From NCBI GenBank assembly GCA_035388225.1, contig DAOOPM010000018.1:1-64000 (forward strand): a stretch of 64,000 nucleotides of DNA. Direction: 5' to 3'. Shown one piece after another: positions 44,643-53,864 of this stretch. The number at the start of each line of letters is the position of its first letter. The stretch's first letter is position 1. The notes beneath the pieces are model-generated. The model was given only the letters and a program-made list of their open reading frames with translations, had not been told where the DNA came from and did no database searches. The DNA is from SB25 sp029560875. Lineage in GTDB: Bacteria; Bacteroidota; Bacteroidia; Bacteroidales; Tenuifilaceae. A program made the position numbers and the translations under genes.

Positions 44643-47600
44643 ATGAGGAAATTTTTACTCTCCCTAGTTTTTGCCATTACAGCAATTGCGGTGCAGGCGC
44701 AGGAACCTGCAGTTACAATGACAACCACAACCACCATTGGTAGCACATTCTCTTTTGACATATGCGCAACAGCCAATAATACCCCTATACAGGTGGATTG
44801 GGGCAATGGAACGCGGGCAGACTATACAATAGGAACAAACCACCCAACAGTTAGTGGAATACTTTCGGGTAGCACTATTAAAATTTATGGTGTGGAAATA
44901 GCTTACCTTAACCTATATGACAAAAAACTCACATTGCTAGATGTAACTAATTGTACTACATTGTATTCTCTTTACTGCCATACAAACCAATTAACAATAA
45001 TCGATGTGTCCAAGAATACTGCACTGACCTACTTTAACTGCAGTTCAAACCAGATAACCTCCCTCGATGTGTCCAAAAATACTGCACTCACTAACCTTGA
45101 TTGCAGTTATAACCAACTAAAAACTCTAGATTTGACCAACAATACTGCACTCACTAACCTTGATTGCAGCATTAACGAGTTAACCTCCCTTGATGTATCA
45201 AGAAATCCTGCACTGACTAATTTAGGATGCGGAAATAATCAATTAACAGCTCTCGATGTATCAAAAAATATTGCGCTGATTCATATTTGGTGTGTATATA
45301 ACAAGTTAACCTCTTTTGATGTATCAAAAAATACTGAGTTGAAATCCCTTTGCTGCGACAATAATGAACTAACCTCCCTTGAGGTGTCAAACAATACCAA
45401 ACTGACTGAACTTTGGTGCTCTTCAAACCAACTAACTGCACTTGATGTAACCAAGAATACCGCAGTATTTAGCCTTTTATGTTTTTACAACCAGTTATCA
45501 ACCCTCGATGTCTCAAAAAATACTTCGCTTAAAATCCTTATCTGCTATTCAAATAAACTAACCACGCTCGATGTGTCAAACAATACCAAACTGACTGAAC
45601 TTTGGTGCTCTTCAAACCAACTAACCGCACTCGATGTGTCAAAGAATACCGCAATGACTAGACTTGACTGTTATTCAAACCAGATAACCTCCCTTAATGT
45701 GTCAAAGAACCCTTTGCTTAAGACCCTTAACTGCTATTCAAACCAACTAACCACACTCGATGTGACTAACAATGCTGCGCTGACTATACTTTGGTGCTAT
45801 TCAAACCAACTAATCGCCATCGATGTAACAAATAATACTGCGCTAACTGAACTTTACTGCAGCAGTAACCAGTTAACAACTCTTGATGTAACCAAGAATA
45901 CTGCGCTGACTTACCTTAACTGCAATCAGAACCGACTAACCACGCTCGATGTGTCAAAGAACACAGCCCTTGAGACCCTTATCTGCAAATCGAATCAATT
46001 AAACTATTTAAATTTATCTCAGAATGCAGTTCTCAACTGGGTTAAATGTGACTCCAATAACCTCGCTTTCTCTACTCTACCCATTAAGGAAATTGGGAGG
46101 TACATCTATAGTCCACAGAATGTAATTAACCTTCCCAAAAAGCAGTACTCCCTTACTGAAACTGTGGATTTAAGAAGCGAACTAACCGTTTATGGAAAAA
46201 CCACAGGCTACATTTGGAAAACCAAAGGTGGAACAACCCTTGTGGCTGGCACTGACTATAATACAACCAACGGTGTAGCCACATTCCTAAAGGTGCAAAC
46301 CGACAGCGTTTACTGCGAAATGACCAATGCCACATTCCCTGACTTAACGCTTACCACAAGTGCAATAAAGGTTACAGAACCAACACTCAATGTTGTTATG
46401 ACTACAACAACAACCATAGGAAACGCATTCACATTTAACCTATGTGCAGCCTCAAATAACACCCCGATTCTGGTGGACTGGGGTAATGGCAGCCTGGTAA
46501 ACTACACCATCAACACCTCCTACAGCAGTGTAGTTGGAACTCTTTCCGGTAATACAGTAAAAATTTATGGAGGAGGTATAACAAAGCTATATTTATACAG
46601 TAATAACCTCACAGCCCTTGATGTATCTGGAGCAACGCAGTTAACACACCTAGACTGTCATTCAAATCAACTAACCAGCCTAGATGTATCAAAAAATACA
46701 GCATTGGTTGTACTAGAATGCTACTTAAACCAACTAACCAACTTGGATGTTTCAGAGAATTTAGCACTACAAGAATTAAAGTGCTCCATAAACCAGCTAA
46801 CAAGTTTGGATGTTACAAAAAACACATCTCTAAAAAGACTTTTCTGCGATTCAAATCAGATAACCACCCTGGATGTGTCTCAGAATACAGCCTTAAAAGA
46901 CCTATACTGTGACTCAAATCTACTTACCATCCTAGATGTTACAAGCAACACATTGCTTCAGGAGTTATTGTGCTTTTCAAATCAACTCACAAGCCTTGAC
47001 ATCTCCAAAAACATAGCCTTAAAGGAACTGTGGTGCTATTCCAATAAGTTAAACTCTCTCGATGTTTCTAAAAATACTGCCTTGGAGTTCCTTTTCTGCG
47101 AATCGAATCAACTAGACAATTTAGATTTATCACAGAATACAACTCTAGCCGAGGTTAGATGTCACGCCAACAACCTCAAATTCTCTACTCTACCTATTAA
47201 GGAGACCGCTTGGACCACATATATCTACAGCCCACAAAACGTTATTAAACTTTCTAAAAAGCAATACGGCCTTACCGAAACTTTGGATTTAAACAGCGAG
47301 TTAACTATTAATAGCAATACCACTAATTACACTTGGAAAACCAAAGGAGGAGCAACCCTTGTGGCTGGCACTGACTATAATACAACCAACGGTGTAACCA
47401 CATTCCTAAAGGTACAAACCGACAGCGTTTACTGCGAAATGACCAATGCCACATTCCCTGACTTAACGCTTACCACTACAAACATTAAAGTATCGGAATA
47501 TCCACTTTCTGTTGGGAATAATGAGTTTGCCCTCTATGTTTACCCCAACCCCGCAACCAATTACTTTACCATTAAAATGGCCGAAGAGATTGTTCGGGTG

Positions 47601-47756
47601 GAGGTTTATACCCTTACCGGTGTTAAGGTGTTTGAGAATGGGCTGTATAGCTCCACCACGGTTACCGTACCATTAACCAGCATGCCTAAAGGCGCGCTAC
47701 TTATTAAAGCATACACCCGCACTGGTGTATACAGTGGCAAGGTGGTTAAGATTTAG
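44643..47756 (+). CDS. Secreted leucine-rich repeat protein with T9SS type A sorting domain
   Basis: The product is 1037 residues. A signal peptide (MRKFLLSLVFAITAIAVQAQ) precedes two large copies of the same module. Each module has a beta domain (TMTTTTTIGSTFSFDICA, VDWGNG), an LRR array, and a closing domain (WKTKGGTTLVAGTDY, SVYCEMTNATFPDLTLTT). The first array has 18 LRRs and the second 9, all exactly 21 residues of the type LTSLDVSKNTALTELWCSSNQ. The C-terminus (about residues 960-1037, YVYPNPATNYFTIKM, LTGVKVFENG, GVYSGKVVKI) is a Por-type T9SS sorting domain. It is therefore exported to the surface or medium. LRR arrays usually bind proteins or glycans; the target is unknown. It is monocistronic, with a clear promoter and terminator. 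Confidence 0.95.
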   Translation: MRKFLLSLVFAITAIAVQAQEPAVTMTTTTTIGSTFSFDICATANNTPIQVDWGNGTRADYTIGTNHPTVSGILSGSTIKIYGVEIAYLNLYDKKLTLLDVTNCTTLYSLYCHTNQLTIIDVSKNTALTYFNCSSNQITSLDVSKNTALTNLDCSYNQLKTLDLTNNTALTNLDCSINELTSLDVSRNPALTNLGCGNNQLTALDVSKNIALIHIWCVYNKLTSFDVSKNTELKSLCCDNNELTSLEVSNNTKLTELWCSSNQLTALDVTKNTAVFSLLCFYNQLSTLDVSKNTSLKILICYSNKLTTLDVSNNTKLTELWCSSNQLTALDVSKNTAMTRLDCYSNQITSLNVSKNPLLKTLNCYSNQLTTLDVTNNAALTILWCYSNQLIAIDVTNNTALTELYCSSNQLTTLDVTKNTALTYLNCNQNRLTTLDVSKNTALETLICKSNQLNYLNLSQNAVLNWVKCDSNNLAFSTLPIKEIGRYIYSPQNVINLPKKQYSLTETVDLRSELTVYGKTTGYIWKTKGGTTLVAGTDYNTTNGVATFLKVQTDSVYCEMTNATFPDLTLTTSAIKVTEPTLNVVMTTTTTIGNAFTFNLCAASNNTPILVDWGNGSLVNYTINTSYSSVVGTLSGNTVKIYGGGITKLYLYSNNLTALDVSGATQLTHLDCHSNQLTSLDVSKNTALVVLECYLNQLTNLDVSENLALQELKCSINQLTSLDVTKNTSLKRLFCDSNQITTLDVSQNTALKDLYCDSNLLTILDVTSNTLLQELLCFSNQLTSLDISKNIALKELWCYSNKLNSLDVSKNTALEFLFCESNQLDNLDLSQNTTLAEVRCHANNLKFSTLPIKETAWTTYIYSPQNVIKLSKKQYGLTETLDLNSELTINSNTTNYTWKTKGGATLVAGTDYNTTNGVTTFLKVQTDSVYCEMTNATFPDLTLTTTNIKVSEYPLSVGNNEFALYVYPNPATNYFTIKMAEEIVRVEVYTLTGVKVFENGLYSSTTVTVPLTSMPKGALLIKAYTRTGVYSGKVVKI
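44928..46061 (+). repeat. First LRR array, 18 exact 63-bp units
   Basis: Eighteen units of exactly 63 bp (1134 bp) run from the codon for Leu96 to the end of the SNN segment. Each has the L-x-x-LDVSKNTAL-x-x-L-x-C-x-SNQ pattern with one conserved Cys. The tract from 45384 recurs almost unchanged 189 bp later (45573), exactly three units, indicating an internal duplication by slippage or unequal crossover. Confidence 0.95.
46215..46357 (+). repeat. 143-bp near-identical direct repeat with 47334-47476
   Basis: By eye the two 143-bp segments differ at four positions (about 97 percent identity) and lie 1119 bp apart inside the same gene, encoding the closing domain of each module. Flanking segments of the modules are much more divergent, suggesting recent gene conversion or selection on this piece. 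Confidence 0.9.
46608..47174 (+). repeat. Second LRR array, 9 exact 63-bp units
   Basis: Nine units of exactly 63 bp (567 bp) with the same 21-residue consensus and one Cys per unit. The last unit (LDLSQNTTLAEVRCHANN) matches the capping unit of the first array (LNLSQNAVLNWVKCDSNN). Confidence 0.95.
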
Positions 47757-47782
47757 GTTATCTATTTGTAGCATATAAAAGC

Positions 47783-47820
47783 AAAGCGCTGTCTGGGTTA
47801 AAGCCTAGACAGCGCTTTTT
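47783..47820 (+). terminator. Rho-independent terminator of the LRR gene
   Basis: A long stem, AAAGCGCTGTCTGGG (one G opposite T) with CCTAGACAGCGCTTT around a TTAAAG loop, runs into a T-run. It starts 26 bp after the stop codon. Confidence 0.88.
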
Positions 47821-47900
47821 GTGTTATACTCCTTAAGAAATTAATGGTAATGATGCCGGTGGCATCAAATGTTTGTAGAAATTCATTCTGAATCGAAATT

Positions 47901-47924
47901 ATTCGACTCCAGCAGGAGTCGAAT
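47901..47924. repeat. Palindrome with AGCA loop
   Basis: A perfect 10-bp stem ATTCGACTCC (47901-47910) with GGAGTCGAAT (47915-47924) and loop AGCA. A second small hairpin, CAAACCC/GGGTTTG, lies at 47954-47970. Both are in the gap between the convergent LRR and DUF3352-like genes and lack T-runs. I recall similar palindromes scattered in other Bacteroidota genomes, which would need a search. Confidence 0.6.
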
Positions 47925-48033
47925 TTCTAGGAAGGCTCTCTGCTATAAATATTCAAACCCTCTGGGTTTGCAAAAATTATTAGATTGTTACTTATATGCC
48001 TAATTCAATGAATTAAAATACCAACTCATAATT

Positions 48034-50787
48034 CTAGTTTGCCAACCCATAGTTAATAAGTGTACCCTGCTTGGAACCAACAATTATGCTCATATTGTTG
48101 GATTTGGTTAGTCGGGTAATTGAGAAAGAGGTGGAACCGTTATACGGAAAGCCATCCTCAACCTTGCCTTTGCTGTTTACTAGATATATTTTGCCTGACT
48201 TTTCGGATACAACGCCAATTTTGTTATCACCACCAAAATCGAAGTATAGGATTTCGGGTTTCAGTTCATCCTTTATTTTTAGTTGAAATAGTGGCTCTTT
48301 ACTACTGTCAAACGCATAAAGCGTTTTATTGTCGAGGTAAATGTAATCCTTTGCGCCATCGCCATTAATATCCTGATAGGTAAATGCGTGCCAACGGGTA
48401 AAGGACTGTAAAGCGATATCCTCCACCTCGCCATCGAGGTAAATGTTACGGACTAGCCCAATGCTGTCGGTTGTAACTATAAAAGATTTCCCTTTTTTGT
48501 CGGAACCAAGCGCAAAAGTGCTAAACTGCGCTTTGGTAAAGTATTGCTTTAGCTTAACACGCTCCTCGCCCTTTCTGTTTAACAGGTATGGACGATTAGC
48601 ATCAAAAACAATTAGGTAATCCAACCCGCTTACTCTTGCAAAGCCAACCCTATCGGTAACGGTGGACTCTGTTTTTCCGAATTTCCAGCCCTTTAGGGCT
48701 TTGCCGTCAGGGTCGTAAACGTATATTTTACGGTCGGCACAGGCCTGAAAAAACCTATAATCGCGACTACCATCGTAATCGATTACCGATACTGGATTTG
48801 TTGCTGGCGAGCTGTAATGCACAGGAAAACCCGATACATCCTTACCATTCCTATCAAAAACATACAACTTGCTAGCAGTGTTGAAGGCGTACTGCAACTT
48901 TCGGTTTTTAAATAGGTCAACCTGGGTAACATCGCCCATAATGGAGCCATCAATCTTGCGCTTCCACAGAACCCTACCCACATTATTGATAAGGTAGATG
49001 TTAAACTCAGCATCCTGAACAAAAATCTCCTTCTCCTTATTCGTATGGTTTACCAAAATTTGAGGCTTTATTATAGGCACAGCCTCCAGCTTAGTTTCCC
49101 ATAAACTCTTTTGGGCTGTTTTTTGAACACCCTCGCCCGATATCGCCGTAAAAGTGTTGAATATAAGACTATTGCCTCCAATAAGTTGATAACTAAATCC
49201 CTTTATGCTGGCTGTTGAAGTGCTCAATTTAACATTGGAATCCAAGAACTCCTGAGCAACACTGCTTAACTTTGCGGGATTCAAGTATATAAAATAGTTC
49301 GATTTCTTGGGTAACTCTCCGCTAAACTGCCTGTAAGTATTGTCGTTGCCAAGAACTGTATTACGGATATTTGCCTTAACATAGCGCTCCAATGCCTCAA
49401 CGGATGAGCCCCATATAATCCAATTATCAATAAAGCAGAAATACTCGTCCGAAACCGGATCAAATAAACTACCCAAAAGTAAGCTATGCAACCCTTTAAT
49501 TGGCAAATGGAATATTTCAACGGATTTATCCTTGTCAATTTTTACAACGGTTGGCTTTGTAGATACCTCGGCTTTGGTTTCCCTGTTATAGTTTGCAACA
49601 ATGCTCTGTAGTTGTAATTGCGCAGCACTTGCACTTTTGGTGCGAGTAATTATAAACCACTCATCAGGTTTGTTGCTATCATCTGTAGGCAAAAACATAA
49701 CCCCAATTTCAGTATCAATCAAGCCTTTAAAAAATTCCTGGGGCTCAGTGCCCAGAAACTTTCGATATCCGCTTAAATCCTGAGTGTACTTAAATATTTC
49801 ACCTTTCCTATCAAGGTAACCTCTGTAGCCCTCAAGGTAATCGTCCAAACTTGTTATTCCCAGCCAAACAAACAAGCCTATTTCCGTAGGAATAACCGAT
49901 TGCATTTCCATTTCAATGGGCTTTTGCTTGGTAAGTATCCGCAGGTATGAGTTTGTGGAATCGGACACGTTGGATAGTCCCGATAGCACAAAATTACTGG
50001 ATGATAGGTTCATGTCCAGCTCAATCCATTGAGCAATATCGCTTAAGGTATTAACACCACTCCTATACTTCTCCTTAACGCTATTCTTGAGCAGTGCTGG
50101 TAAATGTTTTATGTTGATGTAGATGTTGGCATCAACTTTTGTACCTGATGTTTTGCTAATTGCCTGAAATTGTGGATTGGTAAGCAACGATACCTTTCCC
50201 TCCAACTGTGATATCGATTTTTCCAGTAGTAACGATGAGCTGCTCACGAGTAGCAATCCATTCTCAGCCACAACCGAGATATTGTTGAATTGAGAACCGC
50301 TCTGCTTAAAACTCAGGATTAACGAGCCGTTAAAGTACTTTTCCTCCTCCTTGTAAAGCCCAATTGCCTGAAGTTTTGCTATTGAGTAAAAATCGGATGG
50401 GCTAACCCCATCGGGAGTCCTCACCGCAAAAAGGAATGCAGTGTTCCCTCCTCCCTCGGCACTTAACGATATGTATATGGGATTGTTACGAAGTACATTT
50501 TTAATCAGCGCATTGGAGTTCTGAAGGCTATCGATAAAAGCCAAAACAGCATTTACATCACCCACAGCATCAATATCCGAAACGGATTCCCAAACCTTGC
50601 TACCGTTGAGCGATGCCCGAAACCTGCTGTAATCCTCAATCCTAAACAGCAACGACGCATCGGTAGGTATTGCCTGAATTGCATCGGATGTAGTTTTATT
50701 CCTACTACTTAACCATACGTAAACACCTGTAACAAGCCCTGCAATAAGCAGAAACAGAACGATAATTAAAACCAAATACTTCTTCAT
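48034..50787 (-). CDS. Membrane-anchored DUF3352-like protein with C-terminal beta-propeller
   Basis: The product is 917 residues from the ATG at 50787 (MKKYLVLIIV); the frame also extends two codons to a TTG. A single N-terminal membrane anchor (residues 2-28) is followed by a region of about 560 residues beginning AIPTDASLLFRIEDYSRFRASL, a pattern of DUF3352-type proteins. The C-terminal third has blade-like repeats (LQYAFNTASKLYVFDRNGKDVSGFP, KIYVYDPDGKALKGWKF, DYIYLDNKTLYAFDSSKEP, KIYLVNSKGKVEDGFPY) of PQQ/FG-GAP-like propeller type. It is probably anchored in the inner membrane and facing the periplasm. The function is unknown. It is a single gene. Confidence 0.8.
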   Translation of the reverse strand: MKKYLVLIIVLFLLIAGLVTGVYVWLSSRNKTTSDAIQAIPTDASLLFRIEDYSRFRASLNGSKVWESVSDIDAVGDVNAVLAFIDSLQNSNALIKNVLRNNPIYISLSAEGGGNTAFLFAVRTPDGVSPSDFYSIAKLQAIGLYKEEEKYFNGSLILSFKQSGSQFNNISVVAENGLLLVSSSSLLLEKSISQLEGKVSLLTNPQFQAISKTSGTKVDANIYINIKHLPALLKNSVKEKYRSGVNTLSDIAQWIELDMNLSSSNFVLSGLSNVSDSTNSYLRILTKQKPIEMEMQSVIPTEIGLFVWLGITSLDDYLEGYRGYLDRKGEIFKYTQDLSGYRKFLGTEPQEFFKGLIDTEIGVMFLPTDDSNKPDEWFIITRTKSASAAQLQLQSIVANYNRETKAEVSTKPTVVKIDKDKSVEIFHLPIKGLHSLLLGSLFDPVSDEYFCFIDNWIIWGSSVEALERYVKANIRNTVLGNDNTYRQFSGELPKKSNYFIYLNPAKLSSVAQEFLDSNVKLSTSTASIKGFSYQLIGGNSLIFNTFTAISGEGVQKTAQKSLWETKLEAVPIIKPQILVNHTNKEKEIFVQDAEFNIYLINNVGRVLWKRKIDGSIMGDVTQVDLFKNRKLQYAFNTASKLYVFDRNGKDVSGFPVHYSSPATNPVSVIDYDGSRDYRFFQACADRKIYVYDPDGKALKGWKFGKTESTVTDRVGFARVSGLDYLIVFDANRPYLLNRKGEERVKLKQYFTKAQFSTFALGSDKKGKSFIVTTDSIGLVRNIYLDGEVEDIALQSFTRWHAFTYQDINGDGAKDYIYLDNKTLYAFDSSKEPLFQLKIKDELKPEILYFDFGGDNKIGVVSEKSGKIYLVNSKGKVEDGFPYNGSTSFSITRLTKSNNMSIIVGSKQGTLINYGLAN

Positions 50788-50937
50788 AACCAAAATATCC
50801 TTTGACGGATAAAGTTAACTTTTATTTTCACTAAAAAGTGCCAAAAACTGAAGTTGAATGTGGTTTTATATGGTCTTTATGATGATAGTTATATAAAATC
50901 CTCTTGTTTTAAGAATATTTACTTGAGCAAATATTTT

Positions 50938-52140
50938 CTACTGGAATGGCTCCCAGTTTTTAGCAAGCCCCCCAATACCTGTTTCGCGGTATGCAACCTG
51001 AATGTCCCGGCCAGTCTCGGCCATGGTTTCTACAGCTTGGTCGAACGACACCTTATGTCCACCATCGGACGATAACGCATAAACACCGCAGGAGTATGCC
51101 TTAGATGCAGCAATTGCATTGCGCTCAATACATGGAATTTGAACATAGCCAAGCACTGGGTCGCAGGTTAAGCCAAGGTTATGCTCCATACCCATTTCGG
51201 CGGCATACTCAATTTGGGTAGGCGAACCACCAAGAATTTGCGCCATTGCTGCAGCAGCCATTGCACAAGCAGTTCCTATCTCACCCTGACAGCCCACCTC
51301 TGCTCCCGATATTGAAGCATTATACTTAACCAGATTCCCAATTAATCCGGCAGTAGCAAGCGCTCTAAGTATTTTAGGTTCTGTAAGATTCTCTTCACTA
51401 TTCAGGTAAAATAGCACGGCGGGCAAAACACCCGATGAGCCACATGTAGGAGCAGTAACCATTCTACCCCCCGATGCATTCTCCTCGGCAACTGCAAGTG
51501 CAAAAGCAAACAGTAAGCCAATATTCTTCATTGTTCCATGGCTATTCAGCGCTTTAGTATACTGCGACGATGCCCTACGGGCAAGCTTAATGGGTCCGGG
51601 CAAAACACCCTCATTATCGATACCACGCTTAACGGTATCCTTCATTGTGTGCCAAATTCCATGGAGAAAATCCCAAATTTCCTTACCCTCATTATCCTCA
51701 ACAAATTCCCAAAGCGCTTTCCCCTCACGCTTACACCACTCCAGAATGTCGGTCATTGAGTTTAACTCATAAACCTGATTGCTATTCAGGATTCCCGTTT
51801 TATCCTTTAAATCGCCACCTCCAATACTATAAACCTCCCACGTGTCAATCACTGCATTGCTCTCAGAGATTGCCTCAAAAATTAATCCATTTGGATGCAA
51901 TGGAAGATTCTCCTCTGGTTTCCAAACTATTTCTACAGTTTTGGGTAGGAAACTCTTACGAATTGCGCTATCGGTATGGTGTCCTTTACCTGTTAATGCT
52001 AAACTTCCATACAGCGATACCCTGAAAGCGTTAACATCGGGGTGCTTATGAAAAAACATCTCCGCTGCTCTAACTGGTCCAATTGTATGACTACTCGATG
52101 GGCCATACCCCTCCTTATAAATCTCCCTAATTGAAAGCAT
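50938..52140 (-). CDS. sdaA: L-serine ammonia-lyase, iron-sulfur type, single chain
   Basis: The product is 400 residues from the ATG at 52140 (MLSIREIYKEGYGPSSSHT); an upstream frame start at 52173 is less likely. The beta-like domain (GPSSSHTIGPVRAAEMF) and the alpha-like domain (ASGGRMVTAPTCGSSGVLPAVL, NASISGAEVGCQGEIGTACAMAAA, MEHNLGLTCDPVLGYVQIPCIERNA split over about residues 335-360) are fused. The three cysteines in TCGSSG, LTCDP and IPCIER are the [4Fe-4S] ligands of this oxygen-sensitive family. It deaminates L-serine to pyruvate and ammonia in the cytoplasm, which fits an anaerobic amino-acid fermenter. Confidence 0.95.
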   Translation of the reverse strand: MLSIREIYKEGYGPSSSHTIGPVRAAEMFFHKHPDVNAFRVSLYGSLALTGKGHHTDSAIRKSFLPKTVEIVWKPEENLPLHPNGLIFEAISESNAVIDTWEVYSIGGGDLKDKTGILNSNQVYELNSMTDILEWCKREGKALWEFVEDNEGKEIWDFLHGIWHTMKDTVKRGIDNEGVLPGPIKLARRASSQYTKALNSHGTMKNIGLLFAFALAVAEENASGGRMVTAPTCGSSGVLPAVLFYLNSEENLTEPKILRALATAGLIGNLVKYNASISGAEVGCQGEIGTACAMAAAAMAQILGGSPTQIEYAAEMGMEHNLGLTCDPVLGYVQIPCIERNAIAASKAYSCGVYALSSDGGHKVSFDQAVETMAETGRDIQVAYRETGIGGLAKNWEPFQ

Positions 52141-52263
52141 AGTATCAGGTTTTAATCCAATGCAAAACTGCAAGAAATTTATGGAATTATCAAAAACCTT
52201 CTGTTTAACTATACTAAAAATAAAAATACAGCTATCTTGGTACTAAAATTCAAAGGTCGTATA

Positions 52264-53778
52264 ATGAATCGTCGGGTTTTTATATTGATATTACTGGATA
52301 TTATTTTTATTGTTATTTCGTTCTATATCTCAACTCTATTAAAGGGAGCAAACTTTAAGGGGTATTTCCTAAATTACTTGTACGGGCTTGCCATTTTTGA
52401 TGGTATTTGGATTACCACATCGCTTATTTACTCCAAGTATATTTTTACTGAGTATTCGTCCATTAAGGTTACTAGTAATATTCTTAAGTCAAACCTTGTT
52501 GCTTTTGCCGTTGTAACTTCATTAATATTTTTTACTAGGCAAGATTACTTCTCGAGGTTTATAATATTTGGAACCATCATCACTACATCTGTTATTGAGC
52601 TCTTTTTCTTTAACCTATGGGTAATACTTAAACGCACACAGGTTCTTCCGGAGGATATCCTTGGAAAAGTAGAAAGCCGAGTGCGTAGAGAAAAAAAGGT
52701 TCAACCCATTACACAGCCCATCGACCCCAAAAGAGCTCAATCGGTGCACAAGGCTATACTCTCCGAATTCGATAAGGACGTATACAGCTTCCTTGAAGCC
52801 AATACCGCCCTATTATCAGAAAAGAGTTTAATAATTGCAACTACTACCACCTTCAACGTTCTAAACCAACCCGATGGCTACTACGATACAATTATCAACC
52901 TCAGAAAAATTAATGATATTAGAAGAATCAATAAGTTCTTTGAAGCAATAAACACAAAACTCCCCAAGGGTGGCACATTCGTATGCATGGCCGAAACCCA
53001 AGAGCAACGTAAGGAAAGAATTCTGAAAAAATTCCCGCCGATAATAAACCGTATTTACTACTTCTTCGACTTTATTGTTAAGCGTGTGTTCCCAAAATTC
53101 TCGCTTACCATGGGAATATACTTTTTCTTGACCAGAGGTGAAAATAGGGTAATTAGCCGTGCCGAATTGCTAGGACGACTTTATTCCTGTGGTTTTGATG
53201 TTATTAACGAAATCAACCTTAATAAGCAGCATTTCGTGGTTGCTAAAAAAATCAAAAAGCCATACTTCGACCTTGAGCCTACCTATGGTCCACTTATTAA
53301 ACTTCAACGTATAGGCAAGGGTGGTAAAATTATTAAGGTTTACAAATTCCGCACAATGCACCCATACTCTGAATATCTTCAGGAGTATATCTACAACAAG
53401 CATAGCTTACAGGAAGGCGGTAAGTTTAAAAACGACTTTAGAGTCTCTACGCTTGGCCGATTTATGCGGAAATTTTGGATTGATGAGTTACCTATGCTAA
53501 TAAATCTGCTACGCGGCGATTTAAAAATAGTTGGTGTTCGCCCGCTCAGCAGGCATTACTTTAGCCTATACACTTCAGAATTACAAGAGAGACGGGTAAA
53601 ATACAAACCGGGACTAATCCCTCCATTCTATGTTGATAAACCCAATACACTAGAGGAAATTATGGCCTCTGAGCTAAAATATTTTGATGCCTACGATAAG
53701 CACCCGATTTTTACGGATTTACGGTATTTCTTCCTTGTGTTCTACAATATTGTATTTAAAAAATACAGAAGCAAGTAG
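52264..53778 (+). CDS. Polyprenyl-phosphate sugar phosphotransferase with an extra internal domain
   Basis: The product is 504 residues from the ATG at 52264 (MNRRVFILILLDI), with four N-terminal membrane segments (about residues 3-130). A middle soluble region (about 150-335) carries KAILSEFDKDVYSFLEANTAL, NDIRRINKFFEAINTKLPKGG and RAELLGRLYSCGFDVINEI, which resemble a degenerate class I methyltransferase fold. The C-terminal bacterial sugar transferase domain (about 350-470) has KVYKFRTM, DFRVSTLGRFMRKFWIDELPML with the catalytic Asp-Glu pair, and GDLKIVGVRP. It would start polysaccharide or O-antigen repeat synthesis on undecaprenyl phosphate at the inner membrane. It is not next to other glycan genes. 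Confidence 0.88.
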   Translation: MNRRVFILILLDIIFIVISFYISTLLKGANFKGYFLNYLYGLAIFDGIWITTSLIYSKYIFTEYSSIKVTSNILKSNLVAFAVVTSLIFFTRQDYFSRFIIFGTIITTSVIELFFFNLWVILKRTQVLPEDILGKVESRVRREKKVQPITQPIDPKRAQSVHKAILSEFDKDVYSFLEANTALLSEKSLIIATTTTFNVLNQPDGYYDTIINLRKINDIRRINKFFEAINTKLPKGGTFVCMAETQEQRKERILKKFPPIINRIYYFFDFIVKRVFPKFSLTMGIYFFLTRGENRVISRAELLGRLYSCGFDVINEINLNKQHFVVAKKIKKPYFDLEPTYGPLIKLQRIGKGGKIIKVYKFRTMHPYSEYLQEYIYNKHSLQEGGKFKNDFRVSTLGRFMRKFWIDELPMLINLLRGDLKIVGVRPLSRHYFSLYTSELQERRVKYKPGLIPPFYVDKPNTLEEIMASELKYFDAYDKHPIFTDLRYFFLVFYNIVFKKYRSK

Positions 53779-53812
53779 TACTCCGCCATTCCCGCAATGA
53801 TATAAATATCAG

Positions 53813-53842
53813 TTTGATTGCAACATAAAATGGCTAACTTTG
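53813..53842 (+). promoter_or_regulatory. Promoter of the TPR lipoprotein gene
   Basis: TTTG (53813-53816), then 18 nt, then TAACTTTG (53835-53842), a full consensus. The first possible start codon is 22 nt downstream. Confidence 0.72.
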
Positions 53843-53864
53843 TGCCCTTTAAAACTATTCAATT

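Noticed and set aside
44928..47174. LRR minus-strand open frames (60-74 codons) as genes
   Set aside because: They follow the 63-bp periodicity of the LRR array on the opposite strand and have no independent coding signals.
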